Part shown: one piece after another, positions 17,587-27,097 of the stretch
Position numbering within the stretch: the first letter of the stretch is position 1
Layout of the letters: each line of letters opens with the position of its first letter
NCBI RefSeq assembly: GCF_900639865.1
Contig: NZ_CAAAHX010000003.1
Location: 1 to 64,000 of the forward strand
From: Legionella gresilensis
GTDB taxonomy: Bacteria; Pseudomonadota; Gammaproteobacteria; Legionellales; Legionellaceae
Length of the DNA stretch: 64,000 nt
Reading direction: 5' to 3'
The notes under the pieces: generated by a model
The model's input: only the letters and a program-made list of their open reading frames with translations
Told to the model about the DNA's origin: nothing
Databases searched by the model: none
Position numbers and translations under genes: made by a program

Positions 17587-18250
17587 ATGATTTTATATGG
17601 TGATCCGGCTTCAGTTTTTGTACATAAGCCTTTTGCCTTATTAGTGGAAAAGCAAATTCAGTTTATTAATGATCCCATCACTTTATATGATTATGTAAAT
17701 GTAGCTTTTTTAACAGCCAGTCCATTAAAGAAAATACCAGCGCTTCAAGATGGTGAGTTTATGCTTGCCGATTCCTCAGCTATTTGTGCTTATTTAGAAC
17801 GAAAACACCCCTTACCAGGCTTTTATCCTAAAGATTCGCAAGCCTATGCACAAGCATTATGGCTTGAAGAATATGCTGATACCGTTTTATTTACCGCTTT
17901 AGCTCCTATTTATTATCAAAGGGTGCTTTGCTCCTTTATATGGTAAGCAAACTGATTTAAATGCCATTGAAACAGCTCTAAACAAGCAATTGCCACCTGT
18001 GGCAACTTTTCTAAATAATCAATTGGTAAATAAAATTTATTTGGTAAATAATAGTTTTACCATTGCCGATGTAAGTGTGGTAAGTATGTTTCTAAATATG
18101 GATACTGTTGGTTTTCCTCTCAATCAAACAACTTGGCCGCATTTAAGCGCCTATCTTAAACATCATTTTCAACGCGCAAGTTTCAAAGCTTGCCAACAGG
18201 CGGTTACTCAGGCTTTAACAAAGGCACAAAAAATTCAATATATCTCCTGA
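17587..18250 (+). pseudogene. frameshifted glutathione S-transferase
   Basis: The first frame (17587-17946) encodes a thioredoxin-like N-terminal GST domain with the cis-proline and glutathione contacts KIPALQDGEFMLADSSAIC. It stops early. From about 17921 the next frame continues with the helical C-terminal domain (APLYGKQTDLNAIE, then FTIADVSVVSMFLNM, the conserved N-capping TIAD motif) to 18250. The total span of 664 bases is one base more than 221 codons, so a single inserted base near 17915-17930 explains the break. It is either a real pseudogene or a sequencing error. Confidence 0.8.
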
Positions 18251-18361
18251 CTAAGGAACTGAAATTAATTATTAAAAAAGTATAAATTTATATTTTAAAT
18301 CATTAATATAGAACACGGGAACAAAAGCGATTTCCCAAACAGCAATAGTAATGCCAGTTGA

Positions 18362-20443
18362 ATGCTTAAAAATAAAATTTTATTTGTTCTTTTTATTTTT
18401 CTTCTTATTTTATTTAGTTTTATTTACTTAGCAAATAAACAAATTAAACATTTAAAGCGTGATCCGCAAATTTTATTTAATCAATATTATGCTTTGCGTA
18501 AAACTAACAAAGAAGCTGCCAAGGAGGCATTAAAAATTATTTTAAAGCAAGACCCAGAAAATAGACGCGCTTTAAAAGAACTCAGTCAGCTCTATTTAGA
18601 AGAGCAAAAACTACAAGCTAGCTTACCATTAATGAAACACTTAAATGAATTAGAGCCGCATAATCTGCAATACCCCTTGCAATTAGGGAAAATTTATTAC
18701 GAACTTGGTGAATGGCAACATGCTTTTCAATATCTAGAGCCGTTAGTAAAGCAAAATCAAGATCACCTGATAAAATTTCAAGCATCGCGAGTGCTAGAAA
18801 AAATGACTTCTTTTATTCCGAATTATAATACGTATGCTATTACAACAGCCAAGCCTGGCAGTCAAATTAATAATACCGGCAAACCACTTATCAATACCAT
18901 TTTTTTAAACTGGTTTTATAAATTAAAACGGGAAAACATCCGGGCTGCCGAAGAAATTCTTACAGTATTACTCCTTTTAGAGCCTCGCAATCCCCTTTTA
19001 AATCAAGAAATGGGGTATTTAAAATTGCAATTAAATGATACTAAAGGGGCAATTTCCTTCTTTTTAGTAACTTACCAAGAGTTATCTTCTGAGCAAATTG
19101 CTCTTCAAATTGCATATCTTTATTATCGCTTAGGCAATAAAGATCAAGCTAGATATTACTTTTTAATCGCCGCGCAAGCTAGAGATACAAAAATTCGCAC
19201 TACGGCTTTAAAAGCATTAAGCTTTTTGCAAAGCCCAGCAAAGATGGAAAATAACAATCCATTTAAGATGGCAGAAGCTAAGAACCCTGCATATCAGCCA
19301 CAAAATAAATTTACTCCACCACCAGGGACCCCAAACCAGGCCCTTTTACTATTAGATGAATTTTATAGTTTAAAAAAGCGTGATAAAAATCTTGCATGGC
19401 TTGCCATTCAAAAGATTGCCCAGAAATATCCTAATAATACGCTAGCATTAAAAGAAGCTGGATTTTTAGCGATTGAACTTAAACAATCTAATTATGCTAT
19501 TTTATATTTCACCCGTGTTTATAACTTAACGCATGAGCCAGAAATTGCGATGCAATTAGGCTATTTATATGATCAAACACCTAATAAATATCAAGCTTAT
19601 CACTATTTCAAATTGGCTACCTTAAGTAGCAATAAAGAATTAGAACTTAAAGCGCAAAATGCATTGACTAATTTAGCAGGTTTACAAACTAAAGTTCTAC
19701 CACCGCCTTATTTTGGCGAGCTGTTTTTCACTCCCTTTACCCAAAGCCGCTTTGGCTTAACCGTTCGCCCTATTATCGCTCGCTATGGGTTAGAGTTTAA
19801 TAATGATTTGCATTCAAGGGTATACTTTAACTTTAGGCGAACGGATGATAATAAATCCAACACCGCTGGTGATTTGCCACAAATTTATGAGGATAATGTG
19901 CGTATTACCGGCATAGGTGGTTCCATCAACCCTTTAAAGAATTTCCCTTTGGTGGCTTGGGTAGAAGCAGGACAAGCATATGATTTGGTTTATCGCGACC
20001 GGAATAGATGGCGTGGCGATTTAAGAGGCGGATTGATGTATTATAATGAATTTGGTACTAAGCCCGCTTACTATGATACCTTTCGTATTAGTCCTGATTA
20101 TTATAGTACGCTTTATGGTGATATTACCTACTTTTCAAGATATGATAATAACGTCATTGGTACATTTATTACCCGCCAAGGCATTCGTATTCTGCAATAT
20201 CATGCAAGCATTATTAATGTATATATGCTAGGACGCGTTTTTCAAGATACCAGGCGTGAATTTTTTAATAATATCGTGGAATATGGACCTGGCATAGGCT
20301 TGATTCCATCTAATCGATTTCGCATCGAAATACGCTTTGATTATATTAATGGTACTTATTTACCTGCGGGTGGCTCTGTAAATCCGTACGGAAAGCACTA
20401 TACTAATAAAATGTTGCAACTTTTATACTACGTGCGAGTGTAA
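18362..20443 (+). CDS. nfrA: NfrA-like TPR and outer-membrane beta-barrel protein
   Basis: A 693-residue envelope protein related to NfrA, the E. coli outer-membrane receptor for phage N4 and exporter of the NGR glycan. Residues 1-25 are a signal anchor. Residues about 30-150, 185-285 and 325-440 are TPR-like helical repeats. From about residue 450 (YFGELFFTPFTQSRFGL) to the end the sequence is aromatic-rich with alternating residues, as in a C-terminal barrel. The stop codon's last base is the first base of the next ATG, so it is coupled to the NfrB-like gene. Like BcsC and PgaA, it should carry a polysaccharide across the outer membrane. Confidence 0.85.
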   Translation: MLKNKILFVLFIFLLILFSFIYLANKQIKHLKRDPQILFNQYYALRKTNKEAAKEALKIILKQDPENRRALKELSQLYLEEQKLQASLPLMKHLNELEPHNLQYPLQLGKIYYELGEWQHAFQYLEPLVKQNQDHLIKFQASRVLEKMTSFIPNYNTYAITTAKPGSQINNTGKPLINTIFLNWFYKLKRENIRAAEEILTVLLLLEPRNPLLNQEMGYLKLQLNDTKGAISFFLVTYQELSSEQIALQIAYLYYRLGNKDQARYYFLIAAQARDTKIRTTALKALSFLQSPAKMENNNPFKMAEAKNPAYQPQNKFTPPPGTPNQALLLLDEFYSLKKRDKNLAWLAIQKIAQKYPNNTLALKEAGFLAIELKQSNYAILYFTRVYNLTHEPEIAMQLGYLYDQTPNKYQAYHYFKLATLSSNKELELKAQNALTNLAGLQTKVLPPPYFGELFFTPFTQSRFGLTVRPIIARYGLEFNNDLHSRVYFNFRRTDDNKSNTAGDLPQIYEDNVRITGIGGSINPLKNFPLVAWVEAGQAYDLVYRDRNRWRGDLRGGLMYYNEFGTKPAYYDTFRISPDYYSTLYGDITYFSRYDNNVIGTFITRQGIRILQYHASIINVYMLGRVFQDTRREFFNNIVEYGPGIGLIPSNRFRIEIRFDYINGTYLPAGGSVNPYGKHYTNKMLQLLYYVRV

Positions 20444-22320
20444 TGGAAGACACCTATTTAATCATTCTTTTTTTAGTCATGTGGTATTTTCTTATTTTCT
20501 TTGCCTGTCTGTTTCTAATTTCTGGCATTGATGACTTATTTTTTGATATTTATTATTGGTCACGCTATTTCATTCGTAAATGGAAAACGAGAAAATACAA
20601 GCCGTTAACTTATGAAGATTTAGTTAATCAACCAGAAAAATATGTCGCAGTTTTAGTAGCCTGCTGGCATGAAGCTAATGTTATTGCAACCATGTTAATG
20701 AATAACTGCTATGCCATTGATTATACCAATTATTATTTATTTGTCGGGGTCTACCCGAATGATCCAGAAACTGTTGCTGAAGTGCAACGAGTCCAAAGCT
20801 ATATTAAAAATGTACAATGTGTTATTGGTCCAGAGCCTGGGCCTACAACTAAAGCTGCCAACTTAAATGGCATTTATAATCATATAAAAGAATTTGAAAA
20901 AACCTTAGGCATTGAATTTGATATTTTTGTTTTTCACGATTCAGAAGATGTTATACATCCTTTATCTTTTAAGCTTTATAATTATTTAATTCCTCGCAAA
21001 GATATGATCCAGATTCCTATGTTTCCGCTGGAAGTTAATTATTGGAATTTTACTCATTGGGTCTATGCCGATGAGTTTGCAGAAATTCATACTAAAGACT
21101 TAATCGTACGTGAAGCAATACATGGTCATGTTCCTTCGGCGGGCGTAGGCACTGCCTTTTCAAAACAAGCACTTTTGGCAATTGAAGATCCTATAACTAA
21201 AGGACCCTTTTCTATTGATTCACTTACCGAGGATTATCGCACTTCATTAACCCTGCGCATTAAGGGACTTAAGCAAATTTTTCTTGTCCAGTCCATCGAG
21301 CGTCTTAAATGGGAGCAAAAGGGTTTCTTTAATAAGTATTATGTTTTAAAGCGGAAAAAAGAATATATTGCAACACGTGCCTTATTTCCAACCGAATATC
21401 AAAAAGCGGTTCGGCAAAAAGCACGCTGGATAATAGGTATTGTGTTTCAGGAATGGGTTCATACGAAATGGCCTAAGGTTTGGCGTGTTCGTTTTACGCT
21501 TGCCCATGATCGCAAAGCATTTATTACCCATTTTATTAACGGACTTGGATATGTGGTGTTTCTGTTTTGGATAGTTTATAGCCTCTTAACATTTAATAAT
21601 CCGGTATATCCTTCTTTGCAAGAGCAATTAAACCTTTATCCTTGGGTTTGGGTCTTAGTTATTATTAGTACCTTACTTATGCTCGAGCGAATGCTACAGC
21701 GTTTTATCGGCCTTTATCGTGTCTATAGTCTTATACCTGCTTGGTTATCCATTCCCCGGGCTTTTTATGGTAATATTTTAAATTTGCATGCTATACTGCG
21801 TGCTTATAAACTGTACTTTCTCGCTACAGCACCTAAAAAATCAGCTAAATCTACTGCCAGACAGCCGGTTTGGGATAAGACAGACCATGTTTTTCCAGGT
21901 AGCCACATTCTTACTCCGTATCGCCGTCGGCTGGGAGACATTCTAGTAGAGGAAAAAATTATTTCCTTTGCGCAACTCAAACAAGCTATACTTGAGCAAC
22001 AAAAATCTGGCGAAAGATTAGGCAAAGTGCTGGCTAGGCTGAATTTTGTTGATGAAAAAAAACTTCTTAAAATTATTGCTAATCAATATAATTTAGAACT
22101 CGTGTCTAAAGAAAAAATTATTACTGCACCTAAAACATTCTCAAGCAAATTAAGCAAATGGCTAGAAGGTAAAGGGAGTTACTTAGTTGATTATAATGAA
22201 ACAGCAGAGCAAGTAACCATTGGCATTACTGATCCTACAAATGAGTTGCTTATTGAGAGCATAATAGAAAAATTTAACCCTTTAAAAACTCAATTTGTAT
22301 TAATTGATTTAAGTGACTAG
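20443..22320 (+). CDS. nfrB: NfrB-like glycosyltransferase with c-di-GMP-binding MshEN domain
   Basis: Inner-membrane processive GT2 enzyme of 625 residues. N-terminal membrane helices are followed by a catalytic domain with a DSED acidic motif near residue 166, TEDYRTS near 262 and RQKARWIIG near 325 (the Q-x-x-RW acceptor motif), then further membrane helices to about residue 470. Residues 496-548 are an MshEN motif in canonical form: two 24-residue halves each starting RLG and ending Q, separated by exactly five residues. In E. coli NfrB, such a domain binds c-di-GMP and activates synthesis of the N4-receptor glycan. The positions that are usually Gly after the RLG-x6 stretch are Lys and Asn here. 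Confidence 0.88.
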   Translation: MEDTYLIILFLVMWYFLIFFACLFLISGIDDLFFDIYYWSRYFIRKWKTRKYKPLTYEDLVNQPEKYVAVLVACWHEANVIATMLMNNCYAIDYTNYYLFVGVYPNDPETVAEVQRVQSYIKNVQCVIGPEPGPTTKAANLNGIYNHIKEFEKTLGIEFDIFVFHDSEDVIHPLSFKLYNYLIPRKDMIQIPMFPLEVNYWNFTHWVYADEFAEIHTKDLIVREAIHGHVPSAGVGTAFSKQALLAIEDPITKGPFSIDSLTEDYRTSLTLRIKGLKQIFLVQSIERLKWEQKGFFNKYYVLKRKKEYIATRALFPTEYQKAVRQKARWIIGIVFQEWVHTKWPKVWRVRFTLAHDRKAFITHFINGLGYVVFLFWIVYSLLTFNNPVYPSLQEQLNLYPWVWVLVIISTLLMLERMLQRFIGLYRVYSLIPAWLSIPRAFYGNILNLHAILRAYKLYFLATAPKKSAKSTARQPVWDKTDHVFPGSHILTPYRRRLGDILVEEKIISFAQLKQAILEQQKSGERLGKVLARLNFVDEKKLLKIIANQYNLELVSKEKIITAPKTFSSKLSKWLEGKGSYLVDYNETAEQVTIGITDPTNELLIESIIEKFNPLKTQFVLIDLSD

Positions 22321-22321
22321 T

Positions 22322-23422
22322 TTACAATAATACCCCCTGTAAATAATTCACTATCTTCTCACCTGCATGCCCATCCCCATAGGGTGAAATCCCTTTAGCG
22401 AGAGAAGCATATAGTTTTTTATCTTCAAGGAGATTCTCAACTGTGTTTATAATGTTCTCTTTTTCAGTACCAACCAATAATCCAACGCCTTCCGTAATAA
22501 TGGCAGGTCTTTCGGTGGGATGTCTTAATACTAAAATAGGCTTGCTTAAGGCAGGCGCTTCTTCTTGAATACCGCCAGAATCTGTCAGGATTAAAATGCA
22601 TTGTTGCATTAAATGTACAAAGTCTACATAACATAGAGGAGAAATTAAATGCACTTTGGGATTATTAGCTAACATATTATTAATTACGGCTTGTACTTGT
22701 GGATTTGGATGCACAGGAAAAATAAAGTTCAAATCATACTTTTTAGCTAAAGTAATAATTGCTGCACAAATATTTTCTAAATGCTGGCCAAAGTTCTCAC
22801 GTCGATGCGCAGTCACTATAACAATATTGTTAAGGTGTTTAAAACGACCATTATGGGCCGTATTTTTTAATGTCCAATGCAGGGTATCAATAACAGGGTT
22901 ACCCGTCACGATAACGTTTGCCGGCGAAATATTCTCGCGAATCAAATTATCTTTCTCCTCTTGGGTGGGTGCAAAATGCCAAGTGGCCAGCGGGGCTGTT
23001 AAAACACGATTAATCTCTTCCGGATAAGGTTCGCGAGAATTATACGTTCTTAACCCGGCTTCAATATGACCAAAAAAAATATTATGATAAAAAGCAGTCA
23101 GTGCTGAAACAAAAACAGTCGTTGTATCACCCGCAGCTAACAAGACATCAAATTTTTGTTTTAAAATAAGTGACTCAAGCTTACTACAAAGCTTACTTGT
23201 TAAAGTGCCTAACGATTGATTAGCAGTCATGATATCTAAATCAATGTCAGGTCTAATTTGAAAAGAGGTTAAAATATTATCTAAAAGACAACGATGTTGT
23301 GCTGTATTAATAATAGTAACTTTTGCCCATGAGCAAGCTTGTAATCGCTTAATAATAGGAAACATTTTGATAATTTCAGGACGCGTGCCAATAATGCAAC
23401 CAATTTGAATGCATTTTTCCAT
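22322..23422 (-). CDS. wecB: UDP-N-acetylglucosamine 2-epimerase (non-hydrolysing)
   Basis: Interconverts UDP-GlcNAc and UDP-ManNAc. Typical segments are GTRPEIIKM near residue 12, GHIEAGLRT near 118, TAHRRENFG near 204 and DSGGIQEEAP near 281. At 366 residues it is normal. It converges on the NfrB-like gene with a single base between stops. In E. coli the NfrA/NfrB glycan needs WecB-made UDP-ManNAc, so adjacency suggests this copy serves the same pathway, though it is on the opposite strand and thus separately transcribed. Confidence 0.94.
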   Translation of the reverse strand: MEKCIQIGCIIGTRPEIIKMFPIIKRLQACSWAKVTIINTAQHRCLLDNILTSFQIRPDIDLDIMTANQSLGTLTSKLCSKLESLILKQKFDVLLAAGDTTTVFVSALTAFYHNIFFGHIEAGLRTYNSREPYPEEINRVLTAPLATWHFAPTQEEKDNLIRENISPANVIVTGNPVIDTLHWTLKNTAHNGRFKHLNNIVIVTAHRRENFGQHLENICAAIITLAKKYDLNFIFPVHPNPQVQAVINNMLANNPKVHLISPLCYVDFVHLMQQCILILTDSGGIQEEAPALSKPILVLRHPTERPAIITEGVGLLVGTEKENIINTVENLLEDKKLYASLAKGISPYGDGHAGEKIVNYLQGVLL

Positions 23423-23580
23423 AAAATAATCCTTTAAGTAAGTTGCCTAACTTAAGCTACACAAATCGCTTATTTTATTATTAGTATAGTTACATTGAGC
23501 ATTTATGAGATTTGCATTGCATTTTTTTACAAGAAAACCCACAATAGAAAGCTAAGATAATAGCAACTGAATCTTAATCC

Positions 23581-24552
23581 ATGAGCTTAAAATTACTGTC
23601 TTTAAATGAAGTTAAACAATGTATTTCGATGCCAGAGGCCATTCATGCTCTTGAAGATGCCTTTATGCAACTCGCTCGTCAACAAGTTAAATTGCCTTTA
23701 AGAATGGGTATTAATATTGAAGAAGAGGATGCATTAACTCTAGCAATGCCAGCTTATTTAGCGCACAACAAAGCATTAGGACTTAAAGTTGTTTCTATTT
23801 TTCCCAAAAATTTAACTAAGCATAAACCCTCAATTACCGGCTTTATTATGTTGCTTGATGCTATAACAGGTGAGCCCAAGGTCTTAATGGATGGCAGTTA
23901 TTTAACGGCCTTACGTACAGGCGCAGTCTCTGGTTTAGCAACTAAGTATTTTGCTAAACCTGATGCCTCACACTTAGCTATTATCGGCTCAGGTGCCCAA
24001 GCTTATACGCAATTAGAAGCAATCGCTGCTGTATGCCCGATTAAACAGGTATCTGTTTGGTCACGTTCTATAAGTAATGCTGAACATTTTGCCGAGCAAA
24101 TTGCTAGTGATTATAAAGTACAAGTACATTCTAACGTAGCAGATACTGTTAGTGACGCTGATGTAATTTGTACTGTTACCAGCAGTACAGAGCCACTCAT
24201 TGATTTATCAATGTTAAAACCCAATGTCCATATTAATGCAATTGGTTCGCATACACCTTTGATGCAAGAAATCAATACAGATGTCTTACAAGAAGCGACT
24301 GTCATTGTTGATCAGGTGGAAGCAGCTTTAAAGGAAGCAGGTGAAATCATTGCAGCTGTTAACCAACATCAATTAAAACAAGAAGACCTCATTGAAATAG
24401 GTCAATGGTTAATAAATAAAAATAAAAATTATCAAGACTCACTAACTGTGTTTAAATCTGTTGGTCTTGCTATCCAAGATTTAAGCGTTGCCGAAGTCGT
24501 TTACCAAAATGCATTAAAACAAGGCTTAGGACTTAGTTTTTCATTAAGTTAA
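23581..24552 (+). CDS. ornithine cyclodeaminase / mu-crystallin family protein
   Basis: NAD-dependent enzyme of 323 residues. Motifs: LTALRTGAVSGLATKYFA near residue 109, Rossmann loop GSGAQA near 136, and AIGSHTP near 220. Family members deaminate ornithine to proline, act as alanine or imine dehydrogenases, or make 2,3-diaminopropionate, so the substrate is not determined. The window also carries arginine and proline synthesis genes, but not adjacent. Divergent from wecB. Confidence 0.85.
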   Translation: MSLKLLSLNEVKQCISMPEAIHALEDAFMQLARQQVKLPLRMGINIEEEDALTLAMPAYLAHNKALGLKVVSIFPKNLTKHKPSITGFIMLLDAITGEPKVLMDGSYLTALRTGAVSGLATKYFAKPDASHLAIIGSGAQAYTQLEAIAAVCPIKQVSVWSRSISNAEHFAEQIASDYKVQVHSNVADTVSDADVICTVTSSTEPLIDLSMLKPNVHINAIGSHTPLMQEINTDVLQEATVIVDQVEAALKEAGEIIAAVNQHQLKQEDLIEIGQWLINKNKNYQDSLTVFKSVGLAIQDLSVAEVVYQNALKQGLGLSFSLS

Positions 24553-24581
24553 ATATTTAATCTCAGGCTTATGCCAGTGAG

Positions 24582-25346
24582 CTAGGTAATCATGTTTACC
24601 AGAGGATCTTGATAATTAGCTAAAAGACCGCCATCGATAACCAAGTCGGTCCCGGTAATATACGTAGCTTCATCACTAGCTAAAAAACACGCAGCATAAG
24701 CAATATCCAGTGGCTTACCAATACGCCCGATGGGCACTAATGATTGCCACTTTTTTAAATAGTCTGGATCTTCTTTTAAGGATTTACTAAAGATCGGGGT
24801 CTCAATAATACCAGGTGAAATGCTATTAACTCGAATACGGCGCACTGCTAAGTCACGAGCGAAATTCTTAGCTAATTTAATAATGGCTGCCTTCGTAGAG
24901 GAATAAATGCTGTGATTATGTAACGTTATATAAGCAGCAACAGAAGCAATTAATATGATTGCTGCACCATCATTTAAATATGGGAGGGCATAATTAACAG
25001 TGAAATAAACACCTTTATAATTAATATTCACTATATAATCAAAATCTGCTTCCTTCATGTCAGCGACAGAAACACGCTCCCCTACGCCTGAATTTGCAAC
25101 CAAAATATCAATTTTACCAAAATGTTGTTCAGTTTCTTGGAATAAACGCTTTAAATCTTGCCCTTTTGTTACATCGCCACTTACAGTAAGGATTTGTGGA
25201 TGCGTTTGTTTTAAATCAGATAAACTTTGTTTATCACGGGCAAAAGCTACCACGTTTGCACCTTCTGCTAAAAAATGTTCAACAATCCCGCGGCCAATGC
25301 CTTTATTACCGCCCGTGACAACGGCTACCTTATTATGTAATCTCAT
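24582..25346 (-). CDS. short-chain dehydrogenase/reductase
   Basis: Classical SDR of 254 residues: coenzyme loop GGNKGIGRG at 12-20, NSGVG near 84, catalytic Ser in LIASVAA near 134 and YSSTK near 148, C-terminal TGTDLVIDGG. Resembles glucose 1-dehydrogenase or 3-oxoacyl reductase relatives; substrate unknown. Convergent with the cyclodeaminase-family gene. Confidence 0.9.
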   Translation of the reverse strand: MRLHNKVAVVTGGNKGIGRGIVEHFLAEGANVVAFARDKQSLSDLKQTHPQILTVSGDVTKGQDLKRLFQETEQHFGKIDILVANSGVGERVSVADMKEADFDYIVNINYKGVYFTVNYALPYLNDGAAIILIASVAAYITLHNHSIYSSTKAAIIKLAKNFARDLAVRRIRVNSISPGIIETPIFSKSLKEDPDYLKKWQSLVPIGRIGKPLDIAYAACFLASDEATYITGTDLVIDGGLLANYQDPLVNMIT

Positions 25347-25387
25347 TAGTAATCCTCTTTGTTAAATAAAGTTGAGTAATAAAGCAG

Positions 25388-26188
25388 TTACACTAAAAAA
25401 GAAATACCAGCGCCAAAATAATGTTCAATATTATATAAATAGCCTCTCAATCTTTGGCCCGCACTTATGTCAATCACAACATTGGGATGCACTAAATAAA
25501 GCAGCCCAACATCAGCATTAAATCCACTATTTTCATTAGCGCCTGTTTTAGTTTGGCCATAAATTTCACCATAAAGTGACCATTTCTCAGTGACTGAATA
25601 GGATAAAACAGCATCGGGATTAAAACTATTATAATGGTGCCCGCCCGCATTTATAGGATCAGCTTCAATACTTCCTCCTACTACAAAAGTAAAAGTGAAT
25701 TTATCATTAATGGCGTAATTAATAATGGCACTTACAAAGCCACCCAGTGCTTGAGTGCCAAAATCTTTACTTCCACCTGGAAATTCAAAGGCCCCTTCAG
25801 CAGTTAGCATCCATTTATCGTTATAACCCACTTGATGTTTAAGACCTAGTGTTGAGTTCGAAAAGCCGGAATTTTTGGGTGAAAATTGATAATTATAAAT
25901 AGGCAAAACAAAAAAAACTTCACTTTGCAAAGGTAGGCCAATACGTAATTCAGATTGCGGAAAATCATGTGAATAGCCTGTGCCTGGAGCTATTTTTTGA
26001 TAATCATAACCTGATTCCAAATCAAAATGTTTAAAGGGTACTACACACGCACTATCTGCATTGTTAGGTCTATCGATTATATTAATAAAAGCATTTTTGC
26101 CTATACAAGGATTTGAATCAGCATAACCTATATTATAAATACTGAAGAAAGTTATACCTAAACAGAGAGTACTTACTTGCTTTAACAT
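25388..26188 (-). CDS. outer-membrane beta-barrel protein, transporter-like
   Basis: Start at the ATG at 26188, which begins a Sec signal peptide ending near YADSN; a TTG 13 codons up is less likely. The mature protein of about 245 residues has alternating aromatic/hydrophobic strands and ends in a C-terminal Val preceded by Phe-Leu, as for a beta barrel. The pattern ELRIGLP, then LGLKHQVGYNDKW and GFNADVGLLYLVHPN, resembles the outer-membrane proteins often annotated as MetA-pathway phenol degradation transporters. An early cysteine pair (Cys in NPCIG and SACVV) could form a disulfide. Substrate unknown. Confidence 0.75.
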   Translation of the reverse strand: MLKQVSTLCLGITFFSIYNIGYADSNPCIGKNAFINIIDRPNNADSACVVPFKHFDLESGYDYQKIAPGTGYSHDFPQSELRIGLPLQSEVFFVLPIYNYQFSPKNSGFSNSTLGLKHQVGYNDKWMLTAEGAFEFPGGSKDFGTQALGGFVSAIINYAINDKFTFTFVVGGSIEADPINAGGHHYNSFNPDAVLSYSVTEKWSLYGEIYGQTKTGANENSGFNADVGLLYLVHPNVVIDISAGQRLRGYLYNIEHYFGAGISFLV

Positions 26189-26292
26189 TATTGCAATGGG
26201 TCCATTACTTTTTTTTAACCATAACAAATCTAGAATTATAAATAAATGTGTTAAAATTTTTTCAAGATAGATATTTGATTTAATTTAAATAG

Positions 26293-27084
26293 ATGTTAAT
26301 AACAAAAGAACTGGCTCATAGTATTGAAAATTGCATCAAGCAAAGCCACATTAATCTCACTTATCACGTGCCTGGAAGCGCTCTTTTAGAGGTAGGCTCT
26401 GGTGCTGCTTGTTTTACGGGTAAAACTTCTTTCTTTTCGCAGGTCGTTGGTTGGGGCTTTCAATGTAAAGACCAGCAGTTTTTAACGCAGATTGAAGCCA
26501 TAGAAAATTTTTATCACACACTTGGGCATTTATCCATTGATATTGAATTAAGCCCCTTAGTAGGCAATGATATTATACAAAAACTAAGCGAATGCGGTTA
26601 TTTTGTCACTGAAGTCAATAACATTTCCCTACTTAACCTTGCCAGCGAAAAAATTACCTCGTTTTCCCTTAGTTCGGATTATCAAATTAGACAAGTAAGC
26701 GAATGCGAATTACACACCTGGGCTCACTGTGTTGCTTTAGGATTTGGCTGTAAAGAGGCTTGGCAGCAGTTTTATCATTATGCTCGTACTGCCAATGTGG
26801 CTGTTTTTGGGGCCTATTTTCAAGACCAATTAGTGGCAGGCGGTATAATTGCCATTCATCAATCCATTTGTGATTTAGGCCTGACAAGTACACTACCGGC
26901 GCATCGGGGCCAAGGGTTACAAAAGGCCCTTTTAGCTTATCGACTTGCCTTCGCCCAAAATATGGGTGCTAAAATCGCCTCTGTTACCACCGAGCCTGGC
27001 TCTATTTCTGATTTAAATAGCCAAAAGATGGGTTTTTTAATTGCTTATACTCGCTTAAAACTCACTCGTTTAATTTCCGAATAA
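26293..27084 (+). CDS. GNAT-family N-acetyltransferase
   Basis: 263 residues with the acetyl-CoA loop in the segment LPAHRGQGLQKALLAYRLA (about 217-235) and a preceding beta strand DLGLTST. The N-terminal 120 residues form a separate, less conserved domain. Substrate unknown. Divergent from the outer-membrane protein gene. Confidence 0.82.
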   Translation: MLITKELAHSIENCIKQSHINLTYHVPGSALLEVGSGAACFTGKTSFFSQVVGWGFQCKDQQFLTQIEAIENFYHTLGHLSIDIELSPLVGNDIIQKLSECGYFVTEVNNISLLNLASEKITSFSLSSDYQIRQVSECELHTWAHCVALGFGCKEAWQQFYHYARTANVAVFGAYFQDQLVAGGIIAIHQSICDLGLTSTLPAHRGQGLQKALLAYRLAFAQNMGAKIASVTTEPGSISDLNSQKMGFLIAYTRLKLTRLISE

Positions 27085-27097
27085 GTTTTCTCAATTT

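Noticed and set aside
22656-23027. 123-residue plus-strand frame inside wecB
   Set aside because: Antisense shadow; Cys-rich composition unlike neighbours.
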